Positions 34,387 to 43,031 of a stretch of DNA of 64,000 nucleotides are shown here, piece by piece. Position 1 is the first letter of the stretch, and every line of letters begins with the position of its first letter. The stretch lies in the NCBI RefSeq assembly GCF_005144885.1, contig NZ_CP039690.1, positions 6,027,001 through 6,091,000 on the forward strand. The letters are read 5' to 3'. This DNA is from Phreatobacter stygius (GTDB lineage Bacteria > Pseudomonadota > Alphaproteobacteria > Rhizobiales > Phreatobacteraceae). The translations under genes and the position numbers were made by a program. Under the pieces are notes generated by a model, which was given only the letters and a program-made list of their open reading frames with translations, had not been told where the DNA came from and did no database searches.

Positions 34387-34633
34387 CGAGTGGGGAGTGG
34401 GGAAGGGCGCGCATGAACCCTCGCCCGCGCCTTCGCGGGAGAGGGTGGCCGCGGAGCGGCCGGGTGAGGGTGGTTGCGTCAATGCTATCAGTGCATTCCC
34501 CTGGAAATGATCGGCGGCCCTCTTCAAACCCTCACCCGGGCCTCCGGCCCACCCTCTCCCGCAAGCGGGCGAGGGTTCACGCGCGACACGCTTCGCTTCA
34601 TCCCCATTCGCCACTCGCCATCAGCCACTCGCC
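34371..34633. repeat. Intergenic palindromic element, family C copy 1
   Basis: About 263 bp. Left end GGCGAATAGCGAATAGCGAG with TGGGGAGTGGGGAA is complementary to the right end (CCCCATTCGCCACTCGCC). Inside is a second inverted pair: GAACCCTCGCCCGCG against CGCGGGCGAGGGTTC-like arms. The stretch GGCCGCGGAGCGGCCGGGTG, GAGGGTGGTTGCGTCAATGC is identical in copy 2 (57976-58255). The left end contains the stop codon of the SDR gene. No gene inside. Confidence 0.8.
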
Positions 34634-34649
34634 CTGAAAGGACCCTCCC

Positions 34650-35477
34650 ATGCACGATATGAGCGTCAAATGGCCCAACGGTGCGCGCTGCGCCGTCATG
34701 CTGACCTTCGACTTCGACGCGGAGACGCTGTGGACCTCGCGCGACCCTGACAATGCCAACCGCCCGGGCGTGCTGAGCCAGGGCAAATATGGCGCCAAGG
34801 TCGGTGTGCCGAAGATCCTCGACACGCTGGAAGAGGAAGGCCTGAAGGGCACCTTCTTCGTGCCCGGCTGGACCGCCGAGAACCATACCGGGCGGGTCGA
34901 GATGATCCTGAAAGCCGGCCACGAGGTTGGCCATCACAGCTATTCCCACCGCTGGGTGAGCGATGATCCGGCGGCGGAAGTCGAAGAAATGGAAAAGGGC
35001 CTTGAGGCGCTGAAGCGCACTGTCGGCGTGGTGCCCAAGGGTTATCGCTCGCCCGCCGGCGAGGTCTCGGCCGGCCTGTTCAAGCTCTTGCAGAAACACA
35101 ACTTCCTCTACAACTCCTCGCTGATGGACGACATCAACCCCTATCGCCACATCCTGCCCGACGGCTCCAAGGGCCCGGTCGAACTGCCCTGGCACTGGAG
35201 CCTTGACGACGCGCCCTATGCGCTGTTCTCGGTGAAGAGCCCCCGGCCGATCTTCACCAATGCGCATATGCTCGACGTCTACAAGGAAGAGTTCCGCGAA
35301 ATCTACAAATGGGGCGGCCTCTACGACATCATCTTCCACCCGCAGATCGTCGGCCGGCCGAGCCGCATTGCGCTGTTGCGCGAGCTCATCGCCTTCATCC
35401 GCACCTTCCCGGACGTCTGGTTCGCCACCGGCACCGAAGTGGCGGAAGCCTGGGTCGCCGAATACGAAAAGGCCTGA
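34650..35477 (+). CDS. Polysaccharide deacetylase-family hydrolase, cyclic imide hydrolase-like
   Basis: 275 residues of NodB-homology fold. Motif 1 is TFDFDAETLW, motif 2 the metal site GHHSYSHRW, and motif 3 YRSPAGE. No signal peptide or carbohydrate-binding part. The N-terminal pattern WPNGARCAVMLTFDFDAETL, RDPDNANRPGVLSQGKYGAK resembles, from memory, the cytoplasmic members that open cyclic imides, ureides or allantoin (PuuE type) rather than polysaccharide deacetylases. ATG follows AAAGGA. It stands beyond a repeat element from the Liv-SDR operon but on the same strand, so it may share its regulation. Confidence 0.75.
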   Translation: MHDMSVKWPNGARCAVMLTFDFDAETLWTSRDPDNANRPGVLSQGKYGAKVGVPKILDTLEEEGLKGTFFVPGWTAENHTGRVEMILKAGHEVGHHSYSHRWVSDDPAAEVEEMEKGLEALKRTVGVVPKGYRSPAGEVSAGLFKLLQKHNFLYNSSLMDDINPYRHILPDGSKGPVELPWHWSLDDAPYALFSVKSPRPIFTNAHMLDVYKEEFREIYKWGGLYDIIFHPQIVGRPSRIALLRELIAFIRTFPDVWFATGTEVAEAWVAEYEKA

Positions 35478-35481
35478 GAGG

Positions 35482-35635
35482 CCGTTTGAGAACGCGTTCC
35501 AGCGAGGTCTCACGTCGTCTTGGCCGGGCTTGTCCCGGCCATCCACGACTTGTTCTGTTGTGAATGCGTGGGTCCCCGGGCCAAGCCCGGGGATGACGAG
35601 CGGCGGCGAATTGCTTGGACGGAATTTTCAAACGG
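35482..35635. repeat. Intergenic palindromic element, family B copy 2
   Basis: A 154-bp copy of the element at 22488-22643. Left end CCGTTTGAGAACGCGTTCC, right end GGAATTTTCAAACGGG. The interior is almost identical to copy 1, including GTCCCCGGGCCAAGCCCGGG. It starts 5 bases after the deacetylase stop. The remaining 98 bases to the RidA gene hold GCACGCCCGGC/GCCGGGCGTGC, a hairpin of 11 bp that could terminate either gene. Confidence 0.85.
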
Positions 35636-35733
35636 GCTCTGACCGGCCGAGCGGCGGCATGAGCCGCCCGCAACGCCACCCTTCGCACGCCCGGCCTTCG
35701 CGCCGGGCGTGCTTGCGTTGAGCGCCGGCGCGC

Positions 35734-36093
35734 TCAGAGCCCCTTCTTCGCCGCCACCGCGGTGATCTCGATCGCGTAGCCGGGCGAGGCGAGCTTCGCC
35801 TCCACCGTCGCCCGCGCCGGCGCATGGCCCGGCGCCACCCACCTGTCCCAGACCGCGTTCATTTCGCCGATTTTCGCGATGTCGGTCACAAAGATCTGCA
35901 CGCTCAAGATGCCCTCCTTGGTGCAGCCGGCGCTCTCGAGCGTCTCTTCGAGCAGCGCCAGCACCTCCTCGGTCTGGCGGGCCAGCGTGTCGCCCGCGGT
36001 CTTCTCCGCGACATGGCCGGCAAGAAACACGATGCCGTTGAAGATGGCGGCGTCGCACCAGCGCTGCGTCAGTCCTACGCGCTCGATCGGCAT
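35734..36093 (-). CDS. RidA/YjgF family protein
   Basis: 119 residues from ATG at 36093. Family features: FLAGHVAEKTAGDTLARQTEEVL, the substrate-binding Arg in PARATVEAKLASPGYAIEIT, and the closing AVA. RidA proteins hydrolyse reactive enamine/imine intermediates; many paralogues sit in catabolic operons and act on pathway-specific products. Convergent with the deacetylase gene. The conserved Arg and the Glu in IEIT are present, so it is likely to be an active deaminase. The frame runs further upstream without a good start. Confidence 0.88.
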   Translation of the reverse strand: MPIERVGLTQRWCDAAIFNGIVFLAGHVAEKTAGDTLARQTEEVLALLEETLESAGCTKEGILSVQIFVTDIAKIGEMNAVWDRWVAPGHAPARATVEAKLASPGYAIEITAVAAKKGL

Positions 36094-36361
36094 GGTCGGA
36101 ATTCCCTGGTTGTTGGTGAGCTCATTGGGCCATCCGTGCCGATGGCTGTCTGCTTCACCGCATGTGCCGGAGCATGGCCAGCCTGACAAGGCCGGTAGCG
36201 ATGATTGGCCTGAAGTCGCTGAGAGTGCCGGCCAATCGACCCTGTTTCGTCAACTTTGAATCGATCTGTGGAAGGTTGTTCAACCGTCATTGACGTCATC
36301 TGGATTGCAGAATTGGGACATGATCTAATGACGCGAATCGACCGGGGCTTCGCGGTCGGCA

Positions 36362-38092
36362 ATGCAGGCATTCATGCGCGGTCTTCCGTTATCCGCCTCG
36401 CGGAACGATCCCCTGGCGGAGGTGCTGTCGGGCTATCGCAAGTCGCTCGCCTGGGTTGGCCTGTTCTCCGGCGTGATGAACATGCTGATGCTCGCCGGCT
36501 CGATCTATATGCTGCAGGTCTATGACCGGGTGCTGGCGAGCCGCAGCGTGCCGACCCTGGTCGGGCTGACCGCCATGCTGCTCGTCGTTTTCCTGGTCCA
36601 GGGGGCTGCTCGACGTCGTCAGGCAGCGCATCTTGACCCGCATCGGGGCGGCGATCGACCGGCGCCTGGCGCCGCGCATTTTCGACCTGATGGTGCTGAT
36701 CCCGGTGCGCGCCGGGTCGCGCCAGGACGCGTTGCAACCGGGGCGCGATCTCGATGCCGTCAGGGGCTTCATGTCGGGCCTCGGGCCGACGACCTTTTTC
36801 GACCTGCCCTGGGTGCCGATCTTCTTGGGCCTGTGCTTTCTGCTGCATGTCTGGATCGGCCTGACCGCGCTGGTCGCCTGCGTCGTGCTCCTGGCCGTCA
36901 CCCTGCTCACCGACCGGGCGACCAAGGAGCCGACCGCGATCGTCTCGCGCGAGGCGGCGGCGCGCAGCGGCATTGCCGAGGGCGTCAAGCGCAACGCCGA
37001 GACCATTGTCGCCATGGGCATGCAGAAGGCGCTGGTCCGCCGCTACCAGACGACCAATGGCCGTTTCCTGGAGGCCAATGAAGCCGCCTCCGACGTCGTC
37101 ACCCATTACGGCGCGATCTCGCGCATCTTCCGCATGTTCATGCAGTCGGCCATGCTTGGCCTCGGTGCCTATCTGGTCATTTTGGGCCAGGTCTCCGGCG
37201 GCGTCATGATCGCCGCCTCGATCCTGATGGGCCGGGCGCTGGCGCCGATCGAGCTGGCGGTGGCCCATTGGAAAGGGTTCGTGGCGGCACGCCAGGCCCT
37301 GGCGCGGCTGCGCAAGACCATGGCCGCACTCGGCGATGGGGCCGAGCCCATGGCGCTGCCGGCGCCGAAACGCATGCTGACGGTGGACCAGGTCTTTGCC
37401 GCAGCGCCCGGCTCGCAGGAGCCGATCATCCAGGGCATTTCTTTTTCGCTGCTGGCCGGCCAGGCGCTCGGCATTATCGGGCCATCGGCCTCGGGCAAGT
37501 CGACGCTGGCGCGTGTACTCGCCGGCTCCTGGCTGCCGCTCAGGGGGCGCTCCGGCTCGACGGCGCCGAACTCTCGCAATGGAGCGCCGATGCGCGCGGC
37601 GGCTTCATTGGTTATCTCGCCCAGGATATCGGTCTGTTCGACGGCACGGTCGCCGAGAATATCGCCCGCTTCCAGCCCGATGCCGATCCGCAGGCGATCG
37701 TCGAGGCGGCCCGCGCCACCGGCGCCGACGACGTCATCCGCAAGCTCCCCGCCGGCTATGAGACGCGCATTGGCGAGGGCGGCATTGCGCTCTCTGGCGG
37801 TCAGCGCCAGCGGGTGGCGCTCGCCCGCGCGCTCTACGGCAATCCCTTTCTGGTGGTGCTCGACGAACCCAATGCCAATCTCGATGCCGAGGGCGAGGCG
37901 GCGGTCACCCAGGCGATCCGCCACATCCGCGACAGTGGCGGCATTGCCATCGTGGTGGCGCACCGGCCGAGCGCCATCACGACGGTCGACATGGTCGCTG
38001 TCATGAAGGATGGCCGTGTCGCTGCCTTCGGGCCGAAGGACGAGGTGTTGAACAAGGTGCTCGCCCCGACGAAGGGAACAAGGTCGCCATGA
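36362..38092 (+). pseudogene. Type I secretion ABC transporter (PrtD/HlyB-like) broken by two indels
   Basis: Three pieces make one protein. Residues up to FLVQG (36362-about 36600) carry the first membrane helices of a PrtD-type exporter (YRKSLAWVGLFSGVMNMLML, LQVYDRVLASRSVPTL). At 36601-36605 a run of five G where four are needed shifts the frame. The second piece runs to GSWLPLRG and includes Walker A GPSASGKST. At 37544-37548 five G, where six are needed, restores the first frame, which then supplies the signature LSGGQRQRVALARAL and Walker B FLVVLDEPNANLD. Either a pseudogene or two homopolymer sequencing errors. It is followed by its HlyD partner with a 4-base overlap. Confidence 0.8.
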
Positions 38093-39444
38093 CTGGTCCC
38101 GCACCCATCGCCTTGCCCGATGCCGACGCCCTGCCGGCCAAGGCCTCGGAGGCGGCCGAGCAGGATCGCGCGATCCGCCAGCTGGTTCGTTTCGGCCTGC
38201 TGGTGGTCACGCTATTGGTTGGCGGCAGCGGCATTCTCGCCGCCACCGTGCCGCTCGCCGGCGCGGTGGTCTCGGCCGGCACGGTCGTGGTCGATTCCAA
38301 CGTCAAGACCGTGCAGCACCCGACCGGTGGCGTCATTGGCGAGATCCGCGTGCGCGACGGCTCGCGGGTCAAGGAAGGCGACCTGGTCATCCGGCTCGAC
38401 GACACCGTCACCCGCGCCAATCTGGCTGTCGTGGTCAAGCAGCTGAACGAATCCTATTCGCGCCGCGGCCGGCTGGAGGCCGAGCGCGATGGTCTCGCCT
38501 TCGCCCTGCCGGACGAGCTGCGACCGGTCGCCGACGACCGCGACGTGGTCAGGGCCTTCGAGGGCGAGGGGCGCTTGTTCTCGGCGCGCCTCGCCGCCCG
38601 CGACGGCCAGCGCAAACAACTGGCCGAACGCATTGCCCAGATCCGCGAGGAGATCCTCGGCCTGCAATCGCAGGAAGCCGCAAGGCGCAAGCAGGTCGAG
38701 CTGATCCAGCGCGAGCTGGTCGATGTCGGCGGCCTGTTCCAGCGCAACCTGGTGCCGCGCACCCGCATGGTCGAGCTGGAGCGCGAGGCGGCCCGGCTCG
38801 CCGGCGAGGTCGGCCAGTTCGTCGCCGAGCGCGCCCGCGCCGAAGGCCGGATCGCCGAGGCCGAGCTGCAGATCCTGCAGATCGAGCAGGAGCTCAGGCG
38901 CGAGGTCTCAACCGACCTGCGCGAAGTGCAGGGCAAGATCGGTGAACTGGTGGAGCGGCGCATCGCGGCCGACGACCAGCTGAAACGCATCGACATCCGC
39001 GCGCCCCAGACCGGTTATGTCCACCAGCTCGCCTATCACACCCTTGGTGGCGTGGTGCAGGCCGGCCAGCCGATCATGCAGATCGTGCCGGGCGACGATG
39101 CCCTGGTCATCGAGATCCGCATCCAGCCGAACGACATCAACCATGTCGTCATTGGCCAGTCCGCCTTCATCCGCCTGACCGCCTTCCCGCAGCGAACCAC
39201 CCCGGAAGTCGAAGGCAAGGTGGTGCGCCTCTCAGCCGATGTCGCGCGCGACCAGCAGTCGCAAATCACCTTCTACACCGCCCGTGTCGCGGTGGATGAG
39301 GGAGAGCTGGCGAAGCTCCAGGGCCTGAAGATCATCCCCGGCATGCCGGCGGAGGCGTTTGTCAGGACCGGGGACCGGACGACGTTTTCCTATCTGATGA
39401 AGCCGCTGACCGATCAGGTGATGCGGGCCTTTCGGGAGTATTGA
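38089..39444 (+). CDS. HlyD-family periplasmic adaptor of type I secretion
   Basis: 451 residues. One N-terminal membrane helix (about 35-58, FGLLVVTLLVGGSGILAA), a biotinyl-lipoyl half (VKTVQHPTGGVIGEIRVRDG), a long coiled-coil hairpin (about 125-290, rich in Glu, Arg, Gln and Leu) and the closing beta domain (IDIRAPQTGYVHQLAYHTLG) typical of PrtE/HlyD. It overlaps the ABC gene and would bridge it to a TolC-type outer-membrane channel. No RTX-repeat substrate or outer-membrane channel is seen in the window. Confidence 0.92.
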   Translation: MTGPAPIALPDADALPAKASEAAEQDRAIRQLVRFGLLVVTLLVGGSGILAATVPLAGAVVSAGTVVVDSNVKTVQHPTGGVIGEIRVRDGSRVKEGDLVIRLDDTVTRANLAVVVKQLNESYSRRGRLEAERDGLAFALPDELRPVADDRDVVRAFEGEGRLFSARLAARDGQRKQLAERIAQIREEILGLQSQEAARRKQVELIQRELVDVGGLFQRNLVPRTRMVELEREAARLAGEVGQFVAERARAEGRIAEAELQILQIEQELRREVSTDLREVQGKIGELVERRIAADDQLKRIDIRAPQTGYVHQLAYHTLGGVVQAGQPIMQIVPGDDALVIEIRIQPNDINHVVIGQSAFIRLTAFPQRTTPEVEGKVVRLSADVARDQQSQITFYTARVAVDEGELAKLQGLKIIPGMPAEAFVRTGDRTTFSYLMKPLTDQVMRAFREY

Positions 39445-39612
39445 ATTTGGTGTCATCTTACAAGAAGAGAGCCTTGGTAACCTCCCCTGGCCATGAAGTG
39501 GCGTCGCCGCGGTCCTGCGACTTGTTTCATGGGTTGGAAGAGAAACCAAGGAAGGTCACCAGGTCAGCTGGACCATGCAATCCGACCCACCAAGATATGC
39601 AGAGGTGCCATT

Positions 39613-40197
39613 ATGCACGGTAGTTGTGTTGTAGAGCATTTCACAAAGGAACAAATCGCCGAGGCGCTTGCCGCAGCGGAGCGTATGCATCCCGGCATCG
39701 GGAAGGATTTTAGATTATACCTTGCCTGCCTTGATCGTAATCAATCAGAGGGGTTTAAATTGTCGGCTCGAATGGAGCGGGCGTTCGAAGACTTGTCGTT
39801 TGTACGGTCTGCAAAATATCCGCAAAGAGTACTGTGGGTACTGCTGGATTCGGTCGTTTGCAAATTTTGCGCGGAACTAGGCCTGCCAGCCGAATGGTCT
39901 CACATTGGAGCGGCGCCTCATGTCGATGAATTTACGCAAGCGCAAATCGAGCAAGCAAAGAATGCCTTTGAAAAAGAGAGTCCGGGTTTCTGGAGCAGGG
40001 CGAAAGACCATCTAAGAGAGCAGGACCCGGAGATCGAAGAGACTGGGCCCTATCTATATACGCCAGAACTAGTAAGTGTATCGCAATCGCTCGATTTTGT
40101 TGCAAGCGCTGCCGATCCCCTTCAGGAGGCCATTAAGCTGCGAAGGGACGTCATAATACAGGCCCGGCAGGAGGCCGGTCCGTGGGCCAAGAAATAG
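39613..40197 (+). CDS. Unknown protein with internal repeat, in a lower-GC island
   Basis: 194 residues from ATG at 39613, which follows AGAGGTG. I do not recognise the family. Two similar segments are visible: VEHFTKEQIAEALAAAERMHPG (residues 7-28) and VDEFTQAQIEQAKNAFEKESPG (104-125), followed by helical stretches, so the protein may be a duplicated helical domain. No signal peptide or membrane helix. Base composition is clearly lower in GC than the flanking genes, pointing to horizontal origin. A NYN-like gene started 17 bases downstream with its own Shine-Dalgarno sequence, so the two formed an operon before mobile elements cut it. Confidence 0.65.
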   Translation: MHGSCVVEHFTKEQIAEALAAAERMHPGIGKDFRLYLACLDRNQSEGFKLSARMERAFEDLSFVRSAKYPQRVLWVLLDSVVCKFCAELGLPAEWSHIGAAPHVDEFTQAQIEQAKNAFEKESPGFWSRAKDHLREQDPEIEETGPYLYTPELVSVSQSLDFVASAADPLQEAIKLRRDVIIQARQEAGPWAKK

Positions 40198-40214
40198 TGC
40201 CGGGGAGCTGACCG

Positions 40215-40301
40215 ATGTCGAAGACCGCCGTATTCATCGACTATGGGTATTTGCAGAGGCTGCTCTCGAATACAGCGATTGGAATTACGGAATTACGGTG
40301 A
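40215..40301 (+). pseudogene. 5' fragment of a NYN-like domain gene cut by mobile DNA
   Basis: ATG at 40215 follows GGGGAG. The 28 codons read KTAVFIDYGYLQRLLSNTA after the start, then run into the REP sequence and stop. V-F-I-D-x-G-(Y/N)-L is the first strand and first catalytic Asp of NYN (LabA/DUF88) RNase-type domains, normally 150-250 residues. The rest is not found on the far side of the mobile DNA (after 45220), so it was lost or lies elsewhere. It is a broken second gene of the 39613 operon. Confidence 0.6.
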
Positions 40302-40310
40302 CACGTACCT
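40293..40310 (+). repeat. REP-like sequence, solo copy
   Basis: TTACGGTGACACGTACCT, identical to the ends of the RAYT element (44470-44487, and inverted at 45203-45220). This copy lies at the left edge of the mobile DNA, where the NYN-like gene breaks, preceded by a GAATTACG duplication. Confidence 0.8.
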
Positions 40311-40391
40311 AATTCCCTATTTTGCCTATTCTGGACTGCACCCCATTTGTGAGACAAATGAATTAGGGTGACATGGGCGCTCGGAGGCTGA

Positions 40392-40823
40392 ATGCCCGAC
40401 AAGCCCAGGACTCCCACACGCAGTTTCCCGCCTTCGTTCAAGCAGGCGGCGATGTCTCGGCTTGAAGCCGGCGAGACGCTGGCGGCGGTCGCTCGCGGCC
40501 TCGGCATCAGCCGCAAGGTGCTCTATGGCTGGCGGGCGTTGTGGCGGGCGGAAGGGGCCAGCGGGCTCTGCCACAAGCGCGGCCCCAAGCCTGGTCTGCG
40601 CGCGCGGCGCCTGGCGGCCGCTCTGGCTGCGCCCGCCAAACCGTCTCCGCCCGATCAGGCGCAGGCCCTGGCCAACGCACAGGCCCGCATCGGCGAACTC
40701 GAACGCATCATTGGCCGGCAGCAGGCGGGCCTCGATTTTTTTCAACGTGCCTTGCAGGCCTTGGACGCGGACAAGACGCCCGAACCGTCCGTGCCCGGCT
40801 CTACGCGGTCATCCAAGCCATGA
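40392..40823 (+). CDS. IS3-family transposase OrfA (outer element)
   Basis: 143 residues. N-terminal helix-turn-helix (SFKQAAMSRLEAGETLAAVA, GISRKVLYGWRALWRAEG) followed by a coiled-coil (ANAQARIGELERIIGRQQAG). It binds the IS ends. A run of seven T at 40736-40742 lies where a -1 frameshift into the orfB frame would make the fused transposase. The stop overlaps the orfB ATG (ATGA). The element is inactive now because orfB is split. Confidence 0.85.
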   Translation: MPDKPRTPTRSFPPSFKQAAMSRLEAGETLAAVARGLGISRKVLYGWRALWRAEGASGLCHKRGPKPGLRARRLAAALAAPAKPSPPDQAQALANAQARIGELERIIGRQQAGLDFFQRALQALDADKTPEPSVPGSTRSSKP

Positions 40824-42740
40824 CCGGGAGCAGCACCCTGCAAGGCGCCGCCGTCATCGACCAGCTCTGCCGTCTCGGCCGTGTGTCTCGCGCCGGCTAT
40901 TATCGCTTCCTCGAGCGCAAAGCCCCGGCCAGAGCCGACGCCGATCTGCGCGACGCCATCCATCGCATCGCCCTCGCGCACAAGCACTATGGCTACCGTC
41001 CCATGACCGCGACGCTCAAGCGCCAGGGCATCGAGGTGAACGCCAAGCGGGTGCTGCGCCTCATGCGCGAGGACAATCTGCTCGCCCTGCGCACCAAGGC
41101 CTTCGTGCCCAGAACCACCGACAGCCATCATGGCTTTCGCATCGCGCCTAACCTGATCCGATCGCTCATCCCCACGGGGCTCGATCAGATCTGGGTGGCG
41201 GATATCACCTATGTCCGCCTGGCCGAAGCCTTCGTCTATCTGGCCGTCATCCTCGACGCCTTCTCCCGCCGCGTCGTCGGCTGGGCGCTGGATGAGCACT
41301 TGCGCGCCGAGTTGGCTCTCGCAGCCCTCGACATGGCCCTTCGCCACCGCAAGCCGCCGCCCGACAGCCTGATCCATCATTCCGACAGAGGCGTCCAAGG
41401 CGGATTCAAACGGTCGTCGCAACACCGATTGTGTTCACTCATGGCAGTAACGCGTCAAGCGCCTCTGCCGGCGTTTTCCAGCCCAGCGTCTTTCTCGGTC
41501 GGGCATTGAGGACCGCTGCCACGGCGGCAATCTCATCGGCGCTGTGGATGCTCAGGTCGGTGCCTTTCGGGAAGTACTGACGCAGCAGCCCATTGGTGTT
41601 CTCGTTGGTGCCGCGCTGCCATGGGCTTTGCGGATCGCAGAAGTAGACCTGGACACCCGCATCGATTTTGAGACGATCGTGCTGGGCCATTTCGGCTCCC
41701 TGATCCCACGTCAGCGAGCGACGCAGTTCTTCGGGCAAGGTGATGATGGTGCGCGCGATCGCATCGCGCACGGCCTCAGCTCCGTGTCCCGCGAGCGCTG
41801 GCCCGTTCTTCGTGCGAGGAGCTTCGCCGTGCCCCGCGAGGCGGGGCAGATGCAGCAGCATCGTGAAGCGCGTTGTGCGCTCGACCAGCGTGCCGATCGC
41901 CGAGCTGCCAAGACCGAGGATGAGGTCTCCCTCCCAGTGGCCAGGCACCGCTCGATCGGCTGCTTCGACGGGGCGTTGACTGATCATGATCTCGGGCGAG
42001 ACAAAGCCCTTGCCTCGCCTGCGGACGCGCGCCCTTGGCACCCGCAACACGCGTCCTGTTCGCAAGCAGGCCGTCAGTTCGCGGCGCAGCACCCCCCGGC
42101 CCTGAACGAAGAGGGCCTGATAGATGGCTTCGTGGCTGATACGCATCGTCTTGTCGTCCGGGAAGTCGATCGGCAAGCGCCGGGCAATCTGCTCCGGACT
42201 CCAGGCCCTTGCCCATCGCCGATCCTTTCGCGGGCCATGCCGGCGGCCCTTCCACGGAACGGCAGGACCTGGAACGGAAACGCCGCTCGGAGCCACGACG
42301 ACGCCGGCAAGTCTCTCCTCCACATAGGTGCGCAAGGTTGTGTTGAGCGCAAGCTTGGTCGGTTTGGGCCGACGGGCCGATCGATCCGCATGCCACTGGG
42401 CAGTCGTCGCCCGATACTCCAACCCGCCGCTGCGCGTGGCTGCGTTGCGCCGCAGTTCACGGGAGATTGTCGAGGCGGCTCGCCTCAGGCGGCGCCCGAT
42501 CTCCTGCATGGAATGGCCCTGCACCCTAAGAAGTGCGACCTCTTCACGCTCCACCAATGACAGGTAACGACCAGGCGGCTTTGCCGAGGATCTGAACATT
42601 GCTGGTGGCATACCGCCCGCCTTTCGGAACCATCTGGTTCCTACAGGCTGCGACACTCCGGCTTCGAGAGCAGCATCTGGCCTGCTGCCGGTTTCACGGA
42701 CACCGAGTTTGGGTGTCAACTGTGAAGCCGGAGGTGGCCT

Positions 42741-43031
42741 ATGCAACGACGAAAGTTCAGCCGGGAGTTCAAGCTCGAGGCTGTGAAGCTGATCAAGGAG
42801 CGCGGGGTTGCGGTCGCGCAAGCGGCGCGCGACCTGGATGTGCATGAGAACGTGCTGCGCAAATGGGCCAAGGATTTTGTGGCCGATCCGCAGCAGGCGT
42901 TCCCCGGCCAGGGCCAGATGAAGCCCGAGCAGTTGGAGATCGAGCGGCTGAGACGCGAGGTTGCCAAGCTCAAGGCCGAACGAGATATCCTAAAAAAAGC
43001 CGCGGCCTACTTCGCGAAGGACTCGATATGA
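42741..43031 (+). CDS. IS3-family transposase OrfA (inner element)
   Basis: 96 residues: RRKFSREFKLEAVKLIKERG, HTH VAQAARDLDVHENVLRKWAK and a leucine-zipper stretch IERLRREVAKLKAERDILKK. A run of seven A at 42992-42998 sits in the last codons, a classic -1 slippery heptamer. Slipping there enters the orfB frame. The stop overlaps the orfB ATG. Confidence 0.92.
   Translation: MQRRKFSREFKLEAVKLIKERGVAVAQAARDLDVHENVLRKWAKDFVADPQQAFPGQGQMKPEQLEIERLRREVAKLKAERDILKKAAAYFAKDSI

Noticed and set aside
36362-38092. Programmed ribosomal frameshifting in the type I secretion ATPase
   Set aside because: It would need a +1 and a -1 event in one gene at plain G-runs with no stimulatory structure seen; homopolymer indels are simpler.
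39613-40301. Toxin-antitoxin pair (unknown protein plus NYN-like RNase)
   Set aside because: The second gene is only 28 codons here and the first protein shows no DNA-binding or antitoxin feature, so the idea cannot be supported from this sequence.
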